DNA of 21,112 nucleotides from Treponema sp. (GTDB lineage: Bacteria > Spirochaetota > Spirochaetia > Treponematales > Treponemataceae). The stretch is from assembly GCA_017963165.1 (NCBI GenBank), contig JAGCTZ010000102.1:1-21112 (forward strand), read 5' to 3'. The translations under genes and the position numbers were made by a program. This document shows, in pieces, positions 8,129 to 15,384 of this stretch. Positions within the stretch are counted from its first letter, which is position 1. The number at the start of each line of letters is the position of its first letter. The notes beneath the pieces were generated by a model. It was given only the letters and a program-made list of their open reading frames with translations. It made no database searches and had not been told where the DNA came from.

Positions 8129-8157
8129 ATTATCGGGTTATTTTGAAGGAATATAAA
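8129..8157 (-). promoter_or_regulatory. Possible internal promoter before the OmpA-like gene
   Basis: Reading the minus strand, TTTATA (8157-8152) and GATAAT (8134-8129) are 17 nt apart, and the -10 box is 6 nt from the ATG at 8122. It would give a leaderless transcript, like other promoters here. It overlaps the end of the upstream gene and the -35 box is weak, so this could be chance. Confidence 0.3.
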
Positions 8158-9457
8158 GAATTTTTCCTATCTTAAGCAGCGCATTTTCCTGAATACCATT
8201 GAGTTCGCAAATCTGACTTACAGTACATCCATAGCGGCGGGAAATACTCCAAAGGGAATCTCCTTTTACAACAGTATATTTGATAGGAAAATCAATAGGC
8301 TCCATTGTTTCAAGTGTACTTCTTGCAAGAAGTTCTGTTCCTGCCGGCAGTCTGATTGTTGAAGTTGTAGAAGGGTGTGTAAATCCAAGTATAAAAGAAG
8401 GATTTAGTCTTTTTAGTTCATCCTGATCTATCCGCATGTTCTGGGCAAGAGTATTTATAGAATATGCTTTGTCTACAGTTACATAATCAAAAACGGCATT
8501 GCGCTCATTGTAAAGAACCTCGTATTCTTCCTGATGAAGCGGAATGTCTATGCCAAAATACTCGCTGTTAGTAGCAAGGTCTGCAATTGCAAGCAGTTTT
8601 GGAACATAAAGCTGAGTTTGTGAAGGAATAAGGTTTTTATCGCATAAATACCAGAAATCTTTTTTGTCTGCTTTTGCAAGAGCACGGGACATTGCGCCTG
8701 CTCCACAATTATATGCCCCGATTGCAATAAGCCAGTCGCCAAAAAGGTCATGGTTTTCCTTAAGCTTTTTAAGGGCTGCATCTGTTTCTTTCCATGGGTC
8801 AAGGCGTTCATCTACATAGTCATTAAGTGTTAAAAATGGTTTTACGCTGTTTGCCATAAACTGCCATAAACCAAGGGCGCCCGATTTTGATTTTGCATTT
8901 GTCTTGTAATTTGATTCTACAATCGGCAGATATTCAAGCTCCGGCGGAAGACCTGCTTCTTCCAGTGCTTTTCGTACATACAGACGATAATCTATGGCAT
9001 TTTCAAGTGCGTTATATAAAACTTGTGTCCATTTTGGATCAAGATATTGTTTTCGGAATCGTTCAATTTCATCGCGTTCTGCAAGAGGCAGGGTAAGGGG
9101 ATTTTTTTGAAGCTCTTGTGTCGGGGGGTGTGCTTCTGGTTGGCTTTCGATACCTTCGATTTCTTCAAGCCCTTCGACAGGCTCAGGGACCGCAGATTGT
9201 GGCTCTGGGACCGCAGATTGAGGTTCTAGGACCGCGGTTGCATCTTCAGGGATCGCAGGTCGAGATTTAGGGACCGTGGTTGTATTCTCAGGGACCGCAG
9301 TTATATCTTCCGGGGCGGTAGTTTTATTTTCCGGGACCGAAATTTTCTCTTCAGTGATTATTATTTCATCTTCCGGAAGCACGATTTCTTCATTCTGTGC
9401 CGAAACCGCTGCACATAAAGAGAAAAAAATCAAAATCAGCAATGCTAATCTTTTCAT
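8138..9457 (-). CDS. MltD-like lytic transglycosylase with LysM domain
   Basis: This 439-residue exported enzyme should cleave the glycan strands of peptidoglycan non-hydrolytically. It has a signal peptide (1-20, ending AVSA), a Pro/Glu/Thr-rich linker made of 7-residue repeats (41-96), an SLT catalytic domain (about 165-300) and a C-terminal LysM (about 394-437, YTVVKGDSLWSISRRYG). Glu181 in PIVESNY is the predicted catalytic acid, followed by SGALGLWQFM (192-201) and AIGAYNCGAG (245-254), typical of the MltD family. Residues about 330-375 look like a second, degenerate LysM. The ATG at 9457 shares its A with the stop of the upstream gene (TGATG), so translation is probably coupled. A start at 9490 would put 11 residues before the signal peptide and was rejected. 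Confidence 0.9.
   Translation of the reverse strand: MKRLALLILIFFSLCAAVSAQNEEIVLPEDEIIITEEKISVPENKTTAPEDITAVPENTTTVPKSRPAIPEDATAVLEPQSAVPEPQSAVPEPVEGLEEIEGIESQPEAHPPTQELQKNPLTLPLAERDEIERFRKQYLDPKWTQVLYNALENAIDYRLYVRKALEEAGLPPELEYLPIVESNYKTNAKSKSGALGLWQFMANSVKPFLTLNDYVDERLDPWKETDAALKKLKENHDLFGDWLIAIGAYNCGAGAMSRALAKADKKDFWYLCDKNLIPSQTQLYVPKLLAIADLATNSEYFGIDIPLHQEEYEVLYNERNAVFDYVTVDKAYSINTLAQNMRIDQDELKRLNPSFILGFTHPSTTSTIRLPAGTELLARSTLETMEPIDFPIKYTVVKGDSLWSISRRYGCTVSQICELNGIQENALLKIGKILYIPSK
9170..9191. repeat. Dispersed repeat copy inside a coding sequence
   Basis: CCCTTCGACAGGCTCAGGG plus the next three bases matches 20 of 22 positions of the arms of the hairpin before ffh (19500-19521 and 19535-19556). 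The two differences are in the centre (GACAGGC against GAGAGCC). On the minus strand it encodes PEPVEG in frame, extending a heptapeptide array. Confidence 0.75.
9170..9337 (-). repeat. Eight 21-bp tandem repeats encoding a heptapeptide linker
   Basis: Within the lytic transglycosylase gene, residues 41-96 are eight consecutive heptads of the form [V/A/I]-P-E-x-x-[T/S]-[T/A], for example VPENTTT and VPEPQSA. At DNA level the 21-bp periodicity is visible on the plus strand as recurring GGGACCGCAG blocks. The last heptad, VPEPVEG, coincides exactly with a copy of the dispersed repeat annotated separately. Length variation between strains by slippage is likely. Confidence 0.8.
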
Positions 9458-10512
9458 CAAAGCTTGTTTCCGATATAAATGCCTGCCCATTCCCAGTTTC
9501 CGTTTATATCGGGATCAAGCGGAAAGTTTATTTTGCGGAAATACAGATACCAGGTAGAAACATAAGTACTCCAGCCCCAGGTTTTAAGATAGGCTTCATT
9601 TTCGTTAGATGCTTCATCAAGTGTATCAGCATAATGAGCTTTACGAATCATCCAGTCGCCCATAGAAAACTCTTCCTGTGCATTAGGATCTGTTTCATCC
9701 TGGCGCCATGACATAGAAAAGAAGTTAACCTTTGCTTTATAACGGTCAAGTGCTCGCCAGTCTCTGTTTGAAATAGCCTTTTTAACTGCCGATTCAAGCT
9801 CCTGCAAGGTTTCAAAGGTCCAATCCTTAGAAGAATTGTTAAAATCAATAAGATGACGGGCATTTTTATAAGCATCAGGTTCACCCGGAATCTGAATTGT
9901 AGTTGCATCAGGCTGTTGAACAAATAATTCACACATTTTTAGCGCCTGATTCCATTGATTATCATTTTCATATTCAAGTGCAAGTCGCAGATAAAGCTCT
10001 GTTGTGTTGATATTCTGAGGAAATCTGTTTATAAGCTCATTAAAATATTTAATTCTATGACTTGGAGTTTTACTGATCTGAATAAGATTCTGCAGGCACA
10101 TAAAATGAATTGAATTGCCTTTTACAAGCAGATCGGGGCATTTAGTAAGAATTCTATCAAAATAATACTCTGCAATAGGTTCTGCGCCAATCGAAAGATA
10201 TGCGTGTGCTGTCATAAGCAGCCAGTAAGAGTTGTAAGTGTCATCCGGGTTTTTTTCAACCCATTCTGTAAGTAAAAGGATAGCTCCCTGATAATCTTCG
10301 GCAGCAAGAAGGCTGTTTGCAATCTGGTTTATAATAGTGTAGCGCTGTTTTGAATCAAGTTCCTGTGTCTGGAGCAGATTATTAAGCTGTTTCTGGGTTT
10401 CTTCGGCTGTATATGTTGATGAATATGTATTTTCTTTACACGAAAACAAAAATGTGCTTTGCAATATAAAAAATAAAAGGAGAATTACAACACTTTGTTT
10501 TTGAAATTTCAT
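9457..10512 (-). CDS. TPR-like lipoprotein, function unknown
   Basis: This 351-residue protein has a signal sequence with a hydrophobic core (about 8-22) and Cys25 in FLFSCKE, a relaxed spirochaetal lipobox. The body is mostly helical with tetratricopeptide-like periodicity (for example around residues 65-85, 90-120 and 165-190), suggesting a scaffold for protein contacts. The C-terminal third (about 235-351) is Trp/Asp-rich, including WGWSTYVSTWYLYF and NGNWEWAG, and resembles nothing I can name. It heads the minus-strand operon and overlaps the lytic transglycosylase by one base (TGATG). The context suggests an outer-membrane or periplasmic partner of the cell-wall hydrolase. There is no Shine-Dalgarno sequence; a promoter lies immediately upstream. 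Confidence 0.8.
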   Translation of the reverse strand: MKFQKQSVVILLLFFILQSTFLFSCKENTYSSTYTAEETQKQLNNLLQTQELDSKQRYTIINQIANSLLAAEDYQGAILLLTEWVEKNPDDTYNSYWLLMTAHAYLSIGAEPIAEYYFDRILTKCPDLLVKGNSIHFMCLQNLIQISKTPSHRIKYFNELINRFPQNINTTELYLRLALEYENDNQWNQALKMCELFVQQPDATTIQIPGEPDAYKNARHLIDFNNSSKDWTFETLQELESAVKKAISNRDWRALDRYKAKVNFFSMSWRQDETDPNAQEEFSMGDWMIRKAHYADTLDEASNENEAYLKTWGWSTYVSTWYLYFRKINFPLDPDINGNWEWAGIYIGNKL

Positions 10513-10519
10513 ATTTTTT

Positions 10520-10548
10520 AATCTAACATAGTGATTTATTATTGTAAA
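10520..10548 (-). promoter_or_regulatory. Promoter of the minus-strand envelope operon
   Basis: On the minus strand, TTTACA (10548-10543) and TAGATT (10525-10520) are 17 nt apart. The start of transcription is expected near 10513, one base before the ATG at 10512, so the mRNA should be leaderless. The -35 box overlaps that of the divergent plus-strand promoter. Confidence 0.6.
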
Positions 10549-10570
10549 GATTATTTTTTACAGTTAGAAT
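10542..10570 (+). promoter_or_regulatory. Divergent promoter for the membrane protein/TPR pair
   Basis: TTGTAA (10542-10547) and TAGAAT (10565-10570) are 17 nt apart. The expected start near 10577 leaves about 25 nt of leader containing GAGG at 10593-10596, 5 nt before the ATG. Its -35 box shares bases with the opposite-strand promoter. Confidence 0.55.
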
Positions 10571-10601
10571 GAAATAATCAAATATTATAAGTGAGGATGT
10601 T

Positions 10602-11210
10602 ATGAAGAAGGTTAGTTCGTTTATCGCTGATTTAATACTCTCAATTGGTGTTGCCATAATTCTGTTTTTAATAATATCTGCAATCCTCATTCAGCAGTTT
10701 GAAAGCAATCTTCTGCTTAATACTTTTTCAATTCTTGCAGCAATTTTTGGACTTTGTGTTACCATAATTGGAATTGGATTCACAAAAAAAATACATCAGA
10801 TTTTTATGGGGCTCGAGCTTTTGTTCTGGGGCACAGGAATCTGGCTCCGTCTTTGTAATTATATTCCGTTTGCATTTGTAGAAGTATGGCCTGTAATAGG
10901 TGTTTCTGCAGGTATCTTCCTTTTTATAGCTGGAATTATCAGATACAAAAAGCTTCTATTCAGATATTTTATTCCATCTATTACACTTTTCCTTTTAGGC
11001 GTATGGTTCATGCTTTTTTCGCTAAAAATCATAAAGATTTCGTTCCGTGATGTTGCTATTGTGGGTGGTCCGTTGTTCTTTATAATGTCGGGCATTTTTA
11101 TTATTGGATTCTTCCTGCTTCAAAGAAAATATACAAATCTTGTTGTAAGTGATGAAAATACAGAAATAGATGCCGAAGATATAATTGAGGATGATAAACA
11201 GGGCGAGTAG
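10602..11210 (+). CDS. Polytopic membrane protein, function unknown
   Basis: This 202-residue protein has about six hydrophobic helices (roughly 8-31, 39-59, 66-84, 92-113, 118-140 and 147-172) and a strongly acidic, hydrophilic C-terminal tail (about 180-202). It should sit in the inner membrane; the tail side cannot be decided by eye. I see no catalytic or transport motif and cannot assign a family. GAGG 5 nt upstream supports the start. Its TAG stop overlaps the GTG start of the next gene by one base, so the two are probably translated together and may work together. Confidence 0.75.
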   Translation: MKKVSSFIADLILSIGVAIILFLIISAILIQQFESNLLLNTFSILAAIFGLCVTIIGIGFTKKIHQIFMGLELLFWGTGIWLRLCNYIPFAFVEVWPVIGVSAGIFLFIAGIIRYKKLLFRYFIPSITLFLLGVWFMLFSLKIIKISFRDVAIVGGPLFFIMSGIFIIGFFLLQRKYTNLVVSDENTEIDAEDIIEDDKQGE

Positions 11211-13072
11211 TGTTGCAGAAAAATAATTTTCCTGTTCAGAAAAGGCATTTTTTCTCTTTTGCTTGTGCACTTGCTGTATGGATGGCAGTCGTGCCGTCAT
11301 TTTTTTTAACCTCGTGTGCCTCTACTCCGGAAAATGAAACAGAAGCTGTTGATGTAGATAATTCAAAGGGAACTTACGAAGCTCCAAAAGCTCAGGAAAC
11401 TGTATCTCAAACTTCAACTTCAAACACAATTTCGACTGCGACTGCTCCAGTTCAGGAAACAACAGAAGCTATTAAGCTGCCATCTGCTTCAAAACCAAAA
11501 TCATATTTTTCTAAAATCGATCCAGAAATCCTTAAAAATGTAGAAATTGGTTCTCCAGATTCTTTGACACAAGCAATGACAAGTCTTCGTAAAGCAGAAG
11601 CAGAACTTTCAGAAAGCGAAAAGGTTCTTATTTATACTGCAAGCGAAATGATGCGCATTTTATGGTCTTCACAGAAGGTTTCCTGGAATGTTTACGATGT
11701 AACGGAAGAAACTCCATATACTGGTGCTCTTAATTCTGTAAAAAAAGGTATTTATGACACAAGCACGGGTAATACAGATTTCCTTTCTACTTTTCTTCCT
11801 GTACTTGTTTTTCTTACACCAAACATCACATCGAATGTTCAGGCTCAGTGCGAAAAAGGCCTTCTTTTATCTTTGACCTTCTGTCCTGAATCTGTTGCAG
11901 CAAATTATCTTACAGGTGTTTATTACGAAAAGGCAGGCCTTTATGAAAAATCAGAGCCGTATTTGAAAAAAGCTTATGACGGTTCTCATGTATTCGAAAT
12001 TCTTCTTGAATATGCAAAGGTTTTAAGTAAAAACGGAAAATCTGCACTTGCCGAAGAAGTTATGAAAGAAGCCGGTGGCTCCGGTAGTAATTCAAACCTT
12101 CAGATTCTTAAGCAGAATGCTTATATTGCTTTTGAAAAGGGCGATTATACTGCAGCCGAAGAATATGTTGCCAGAGTTCTTCAGCAGACTCCAAATGATC
12201 TTGAATTTGTTTTGTTCCGCGCAAAGATATTTATAGAAAAGAATGATTATATACATGCAGTTTCGCTGCTTGATATGTATGCCCGCCAGAATGATACGAA
12301 TATTGATTATCTGATTCTTCGTGCAAGAGTTCAGCTTGACTGGAGTAAAAATACAAATGCAGCAACAGAAACTATCGAAAAAGCAATGCAGCTTTATCCC
12401 GATAATCTTGATGCGCTTCTTATTGCAGCCCGCATTTCTTCTGTAACTGACGGACCTGTCGCCGGTAAATATGCAGATGAGCTTGCGGCAATTGTACTTG
12501 AAAAAAATCCTTCCAACAGCGCTGCTTTGATTTATGCCCTCGAAGGTCTTGTTCAGCGCGAAAACTGGCAGGAAGCTTATGATATAAGCAGCCGTCTTAT
12601 TAAATCACAACCGGAAAATGAAGATCTTATATTTAAACATGTAACAGTTTGTCTTAAGCTTAAAAAGAATTCAGAAGCAATGGATGTTGCAAAAAAAGCT
12701 TATAATACAAATCCTTCCAGCGAGACAATTATTCAGACTTATGTTCTTGCATCTACACAGGTGCTTTCGCGTGATGAATCAATTAAGCTTATAGAATCAA
12801 TGATGCCAACGGCTTCTTCTAAAATCAAAAGTTATCTTTATTATCGCAAGAGCTTTCTTGAACGAAGCGAAGATTCTGCACTTGCAGATTTGCGTTCCAG
12901 CCTGATTGCAAATCCTAGAAACTGCGATGCATTGTTCAGGCTTTATGAAATTTATTATGACAAAAATGATTACCGCAAGGCACAATATTACCTTAAGCAG
13001 GTTGTCGCCATTAACCCGAATGATTCTTCTGTCCGCAAGCTGAACGAAGCACTTACACAATTAATACAATAG
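11210..13072 (+). CDS. Large TPR lipoprotein
   Basis: This 620-residue protein has a signal sequence with an extended basic start, a hydrophobic stretch (about 14-33) and a lipobox LTSC with Cys36. A Ser/Thr/Pro/Glu-rich linker (37-90) follows. From about residue 215 to the end there are repeated TPR helix pairs, for example YLTGVYYEKAGLYEKSEPYL, AFEKGDYTAAEEYVARVL and YYDKNDYRKAQYYLKQVV. TPR solenoids mediate protein binding, so an assembly or scaffold role at the periplasmic face is likely; the partner is unknown. The start is GTG at 11210, overlapping the previous stop (TAGTG), with AGGG just upstream; a TTG at 11213 is an alternative. Intergenic sequence and a promoter for yajC follow. 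Confidence 0.82.
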   Translation: MLQKNNFPVQKRHFFSFACALAVWMAVVPSFFLTSCASTPENETEAVDVDNSKGTYEAPKAQETVSQTSTSNTISTATAPVQETTEAIKLPSASKPKSYFSKIDPEILKNVEIGSPDSLTQAMTSLRKAEAELSESEKVLIYTASEMMRILWSSQKVSWNVYDVTEETPYTGALNSVKKGIYDTSTGNTDFLSTFLPVLVFLTPNITSNVQAQCEKGLLLSLTFCPESVAANYLTGVYYEKAGLYEKSEPYLKKAYDGSHVFEILLEYAKVLSKNGKSALAEEVMKEAGGSGSNSNLQILKQNAYIAFEKGDYTAAEEYVARVLQQTPNDLEFVLFRAKIFIEKNDYIHAVSLLDMYARQNDTNIDYLILRARVQLDWSKNTNAATETIEKAMQLYPDNLDALLIAARISSVTDGPVAGKYADELAAIVLEKNPSNSAALIYALEGLVQRENWQEAYDISSRLIKSQPENEDLIFKHVTVCLKLKKNSEAMDVAKKAYNTNPSSETIIQTYVLASTQVLSRDESIKLIESMMPTASSKIKSYLYYRKSFLERSEDSALADLRSSLIANPRNCDALFRLYEIYYDKNDYRKAQYYLKQVVAINPNDSSVRKLNEALTQLIQ

Positions 13073-13081
13073 TAAGCCTTC

Positions 13082-13110
13082 CTGACACTATAGACATCCT
13101 TCCTTATAAA
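13082..13110 (+). promoter_or_regulatory. Promoter of the yajC-secD-secF operon
   Basis: CTGACA (13082-13087) and TATAAA (13105-13110) are 17 nt apart, each one base from consensus. The expected start near 13117 gives a leader of about 60 nt with an AGGACGGA sequence (13163-13170) before the yajC ATG at 13177. Confidence 0.6.
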
Positions 13111-13176
13111 TGGTATTCTTGTAAAATTGATATTATTATCAACAAAAAAACATATTAAAAACAGGACGGAAAATAT

Positions 13177-13620
13177 ATGTCTTTCATTCCATTTCTGACA
13201 GCTGGCGCACAGCAGGCTGCTGGTCCAGCTAGTATGGCAGGATCTTTTATTCCTTTATTACTTATCATTGCAATATTTTATTTTTTCCTTATTCGCCCTC
13301 AGAATAAGAAGCAGAAGCAGACAGAACGTATGCTTGCTGCACTCAAAAAGGGTGATAAAGTAATTACAATCGGTGGTATTCACGGTGTAATTTCTTCAGT
13401 TAAAGAAAATACTGTAATTGTAAAGGTTGACGATGATTGCAAAATCGAATTCAACCGCTCTGCTATTTCTACTGTAGAGCTTTCTGATGCAGAAAAGGCT
13501 AAACTCGAAGAAGCCGCTGCTGCTAAAAAACAGAAAAAATTTGCATTTGGCAAAGCAAAAAAATCAGAAGAAGCCGCAGAACCTGAAAAGGTAGAAGCAG
13601 CTTCAGAAGAAAACAAATAA
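13177..13620 (+). CDS. yajC: Preprotein translocase subunit YajC
   Basis: YajC is the small inner-membrane partner of SecDF-YajC, which assists protein export through SecYEG. This 147-residue protein has one transmembrane helix (about 23-40) ending in the family signature FFLIRPQNKKQK. The soluble domain follows, with LKKGDKVITIGGIHGVI (56-72), DDDCKIEFNRSAISTVE and a charged tail. The tail from about residue 105 is an Ala/Lys/Glu-rich extension that shorter YajC proteins (about 85-110 residues) lack. It starts the operon with secD 21 nt downstream. AGGACGGA lies just upstream of the ATG. Confidence 0.95.
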   Translation: MSFIPFLTAGAQQAAGPASMAGSFIPLLLIIAIFYFFLIRPQNKKQKQTERMLAALKKGDKVITIGGIHGVISSVKENTVIVKVDDDCKIEFNRSAISTVELSDAEKAKLEEAAAAKKQKKFAFGKAKKSEEAAEPEKVEAASEENK

Positions 13621-13641
13621 ATAATTCGGGGTTAAATAAAA

Positions 13642-15384
13642 ATGAACAAACGAACACGCTTAGTTATTCTTCTTGCTGTTCTTGCTATTTGTTTCGTTTT
13701 CCTCTGGCCTTCAATAAGCTGGTATGGAAGAACTCCAAAGGAAGTTCAACAGCTTGCTTTGGGCTCAACGGAAAATATCAAGAACTATGCCGAAAGTAAG
13801 GCTGCAGAAGATGTACGCACAATTAAATCTTTGGCAAAGGATTCATCTGCAGTTCTTGACGGTGAATATGCATGGCTCAACAAAGCCGCTGCCAAACAGT
13901 ATAAATCATATGGCGCAAAAGCACCTGAAAACATGACAGTTGCTGATGTTCTTAAGGCTTATGACACAGAGCTTGATTTTATGAATGTTATTCAGGCTAA
14001 ATACCGTGATGAAATCTTAAAGGCTAAAAACTATTATGACAATTCTGTAAAGCTTGGTCTTGACCTTTCTGGTGGTATGAACGTTATCGTAAAGGCAGAT
14101 TTGGATGCTGCTCTTGAATCTCAGGGCGATAGCGTTTCTTCTGAAAATGCTGCAGAGTTCAAAAAAGAAGCTATGGCAAATGCTATAGAAAATCTTACAA
14201 GCCGTATCGATAAGTTTGGCCTTACTTCTCCTGTTATCAGACAGCAGGGCGAAGATAGAATCTATATCGAAATTCCTGGTGCTGCTCAGGCAGATGCTAT
14301 CAATACATTGATTATGGGTAAGGGTATCCTTAATTTCCGTCTTGCAGATATGGATGCCACAGACGCCTTTAAAACTTATTACGCAAAGAATCCTGCATCT
14401 ACATTTAATGCAGCAGGCGAACTTATGGATCCAACAATCATTCCTGATGACTGTGAAGTTTTCGGAGTTTATCAGAAGGATTCTTATGGTCTTGATGAAC
14501 GCACAGACTGGCTCGTTGTTAAGAAGGAAATTGCTCTTGACGGTCAGCATGTTCAGTCTGCAGAAGTTCGTTCTGATCAGTATACAGGCCAGCCTCAGGT
14601 TGCCTTTAATCTTGATGCAGAAGGAACAACAATTTTTGGAGAATTCACTTCTGCTCACGTAAATGATTACATGGCAATCGTAAGCGACAATAAGGTTAAA
14701 TCTAATGCACGCATTAATGAAGCAATCAATACTGGAAGCGTTTCTCTTACAGGTGCCTTCAGTCAGGATGAAGCTAACAATATCAAGAAGGTATTGCAGA
14801 CAGCCTGGCTCAACGTTCCTCTTTCTGTAGAAAGCCAGCAGGTAATTGGTGCTTCTCTTGGTGAAGAAGCAATTCATCAGGGTATCATGGCTATCATTCT
14901 TGGTTTGAGCCTTATCCTTGTATTTATGTTTATCTTCTATAAGAAGTCTGGTTTGAACGCAGTAGTTGCACAGGTTTTGAACCTCTTTATGATGTTCTCA
15001 ATTCTTTCTGCTTTCAATCTTACTCTTACACTTTCTTCTATTGCCGGTATGATTCTTACAATCGGTATGGCAGTAGATGCTAACGTACTTGTATTCGAAC
15101 GTATTAAGGAAGAGCTTAGAGCTGGTAAGAGCCGTGCAGTTGCAATCTCTATGGGTTTTGACAACGCATTCTGGGCAATTATGGACTCTAACATTACAAC
15201 CTTTATTGCAGCCATCTTCCTTTCATGGCTTGGAACAGGTGCAATTCAGGGCTTTGCTGTATCACTTGCAATAGGTGTTGTTTCTTCTGTATTTACAGCA
15301 TTGTTCGTATCTCGCTTGATTTTCGACTTCGATACAGACGTCCTGCACGCAAAGAAAGTAAGCATTGCATGGGGGATTAAATAA
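13642..15384 (+). CDS. secD: Protein translocase subunit SecD
   Basis: SecD works with SecF in the inner membrane and uses the proton-motive force to pull exported proteins out of the Sec channel. The 580-residue protein has a first membrane helix (about 7-26), a large periplasmic region with LGLDLSGGMNVIVK and LTSRIDKFGLTSPVI, and a C-terminal membrane domain of about five helices from residue 410. The proton-path Asp is present (Asp479 in GMAVDANVLVFERIKEE). Length and motif order are normal. Its stop overlaps the secF start (TAATG). The ribosome binding site is weak (CGGGG, more than 10 nt away), so it may depend on coupling with yajC. Confidence 0.97.
   Translation: MNKRTRLVILLAVLAICFVFLWPSISWYGRTPKEVQQLALGSTENIKNYAESKAAEDVRTIKSLAKDSSAVLDGEYAWLNKAAAKQYKSYGAKAPENMTVADVLKAYDTELDFMNVIQAKYRDEILKAKNYYDNSVKLGLDLSGGMNVIVKADLDAALESQGDSVSSENAAEFKKEAMANAIENLTSRIDKFGLTSPVIRQQGEDRIYIEIPGAAQADAINTLIMGKGILNFRLADMDATDAFKTYYAKNPASTFNAAGELMDPTIIPDDCEVFGVYQKDSYGLDERTDWLVVKKEIALDGQHVQSAEVRSDQYTGQPQVAFNLDAEGTTIFGEFTSAHVNDYMAIVSDNKVKSNARINEAINTGSVSLTGAFSQDEANNIKKVLQTAWLNVPLSVESQQVIGASLGEEAIHQGIMAIILGLSLILVFMFIFYKKSGLNAVVAQVLNLFMMFSILSAFNLTLTLSSIAGMILTIGMAVDANVLVFERIKEELRAGKSRAVAISMGFDNAFWAIMDSNITTFIAAIFLSWLGTGAIQGFAVSLAIGVVSSVFTALFVSRLIFDFDTDVLHAKKVSIAWGIK

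Noticed and set aside
9458..9490. Upstream start for the lytic transglycosylase
   Set aside because: It adds 11 residues before the signal peptide; the ATG at 9457 overlaps the previous stop and gives a normal export signal.
14017..14877. 286-codon open frame antisense to secD
   Set aside because: It is a Cys/Ile/Asn-rich translation with no family motif and lies wholly within a well-supported secD; it is a shadow of codon usage.
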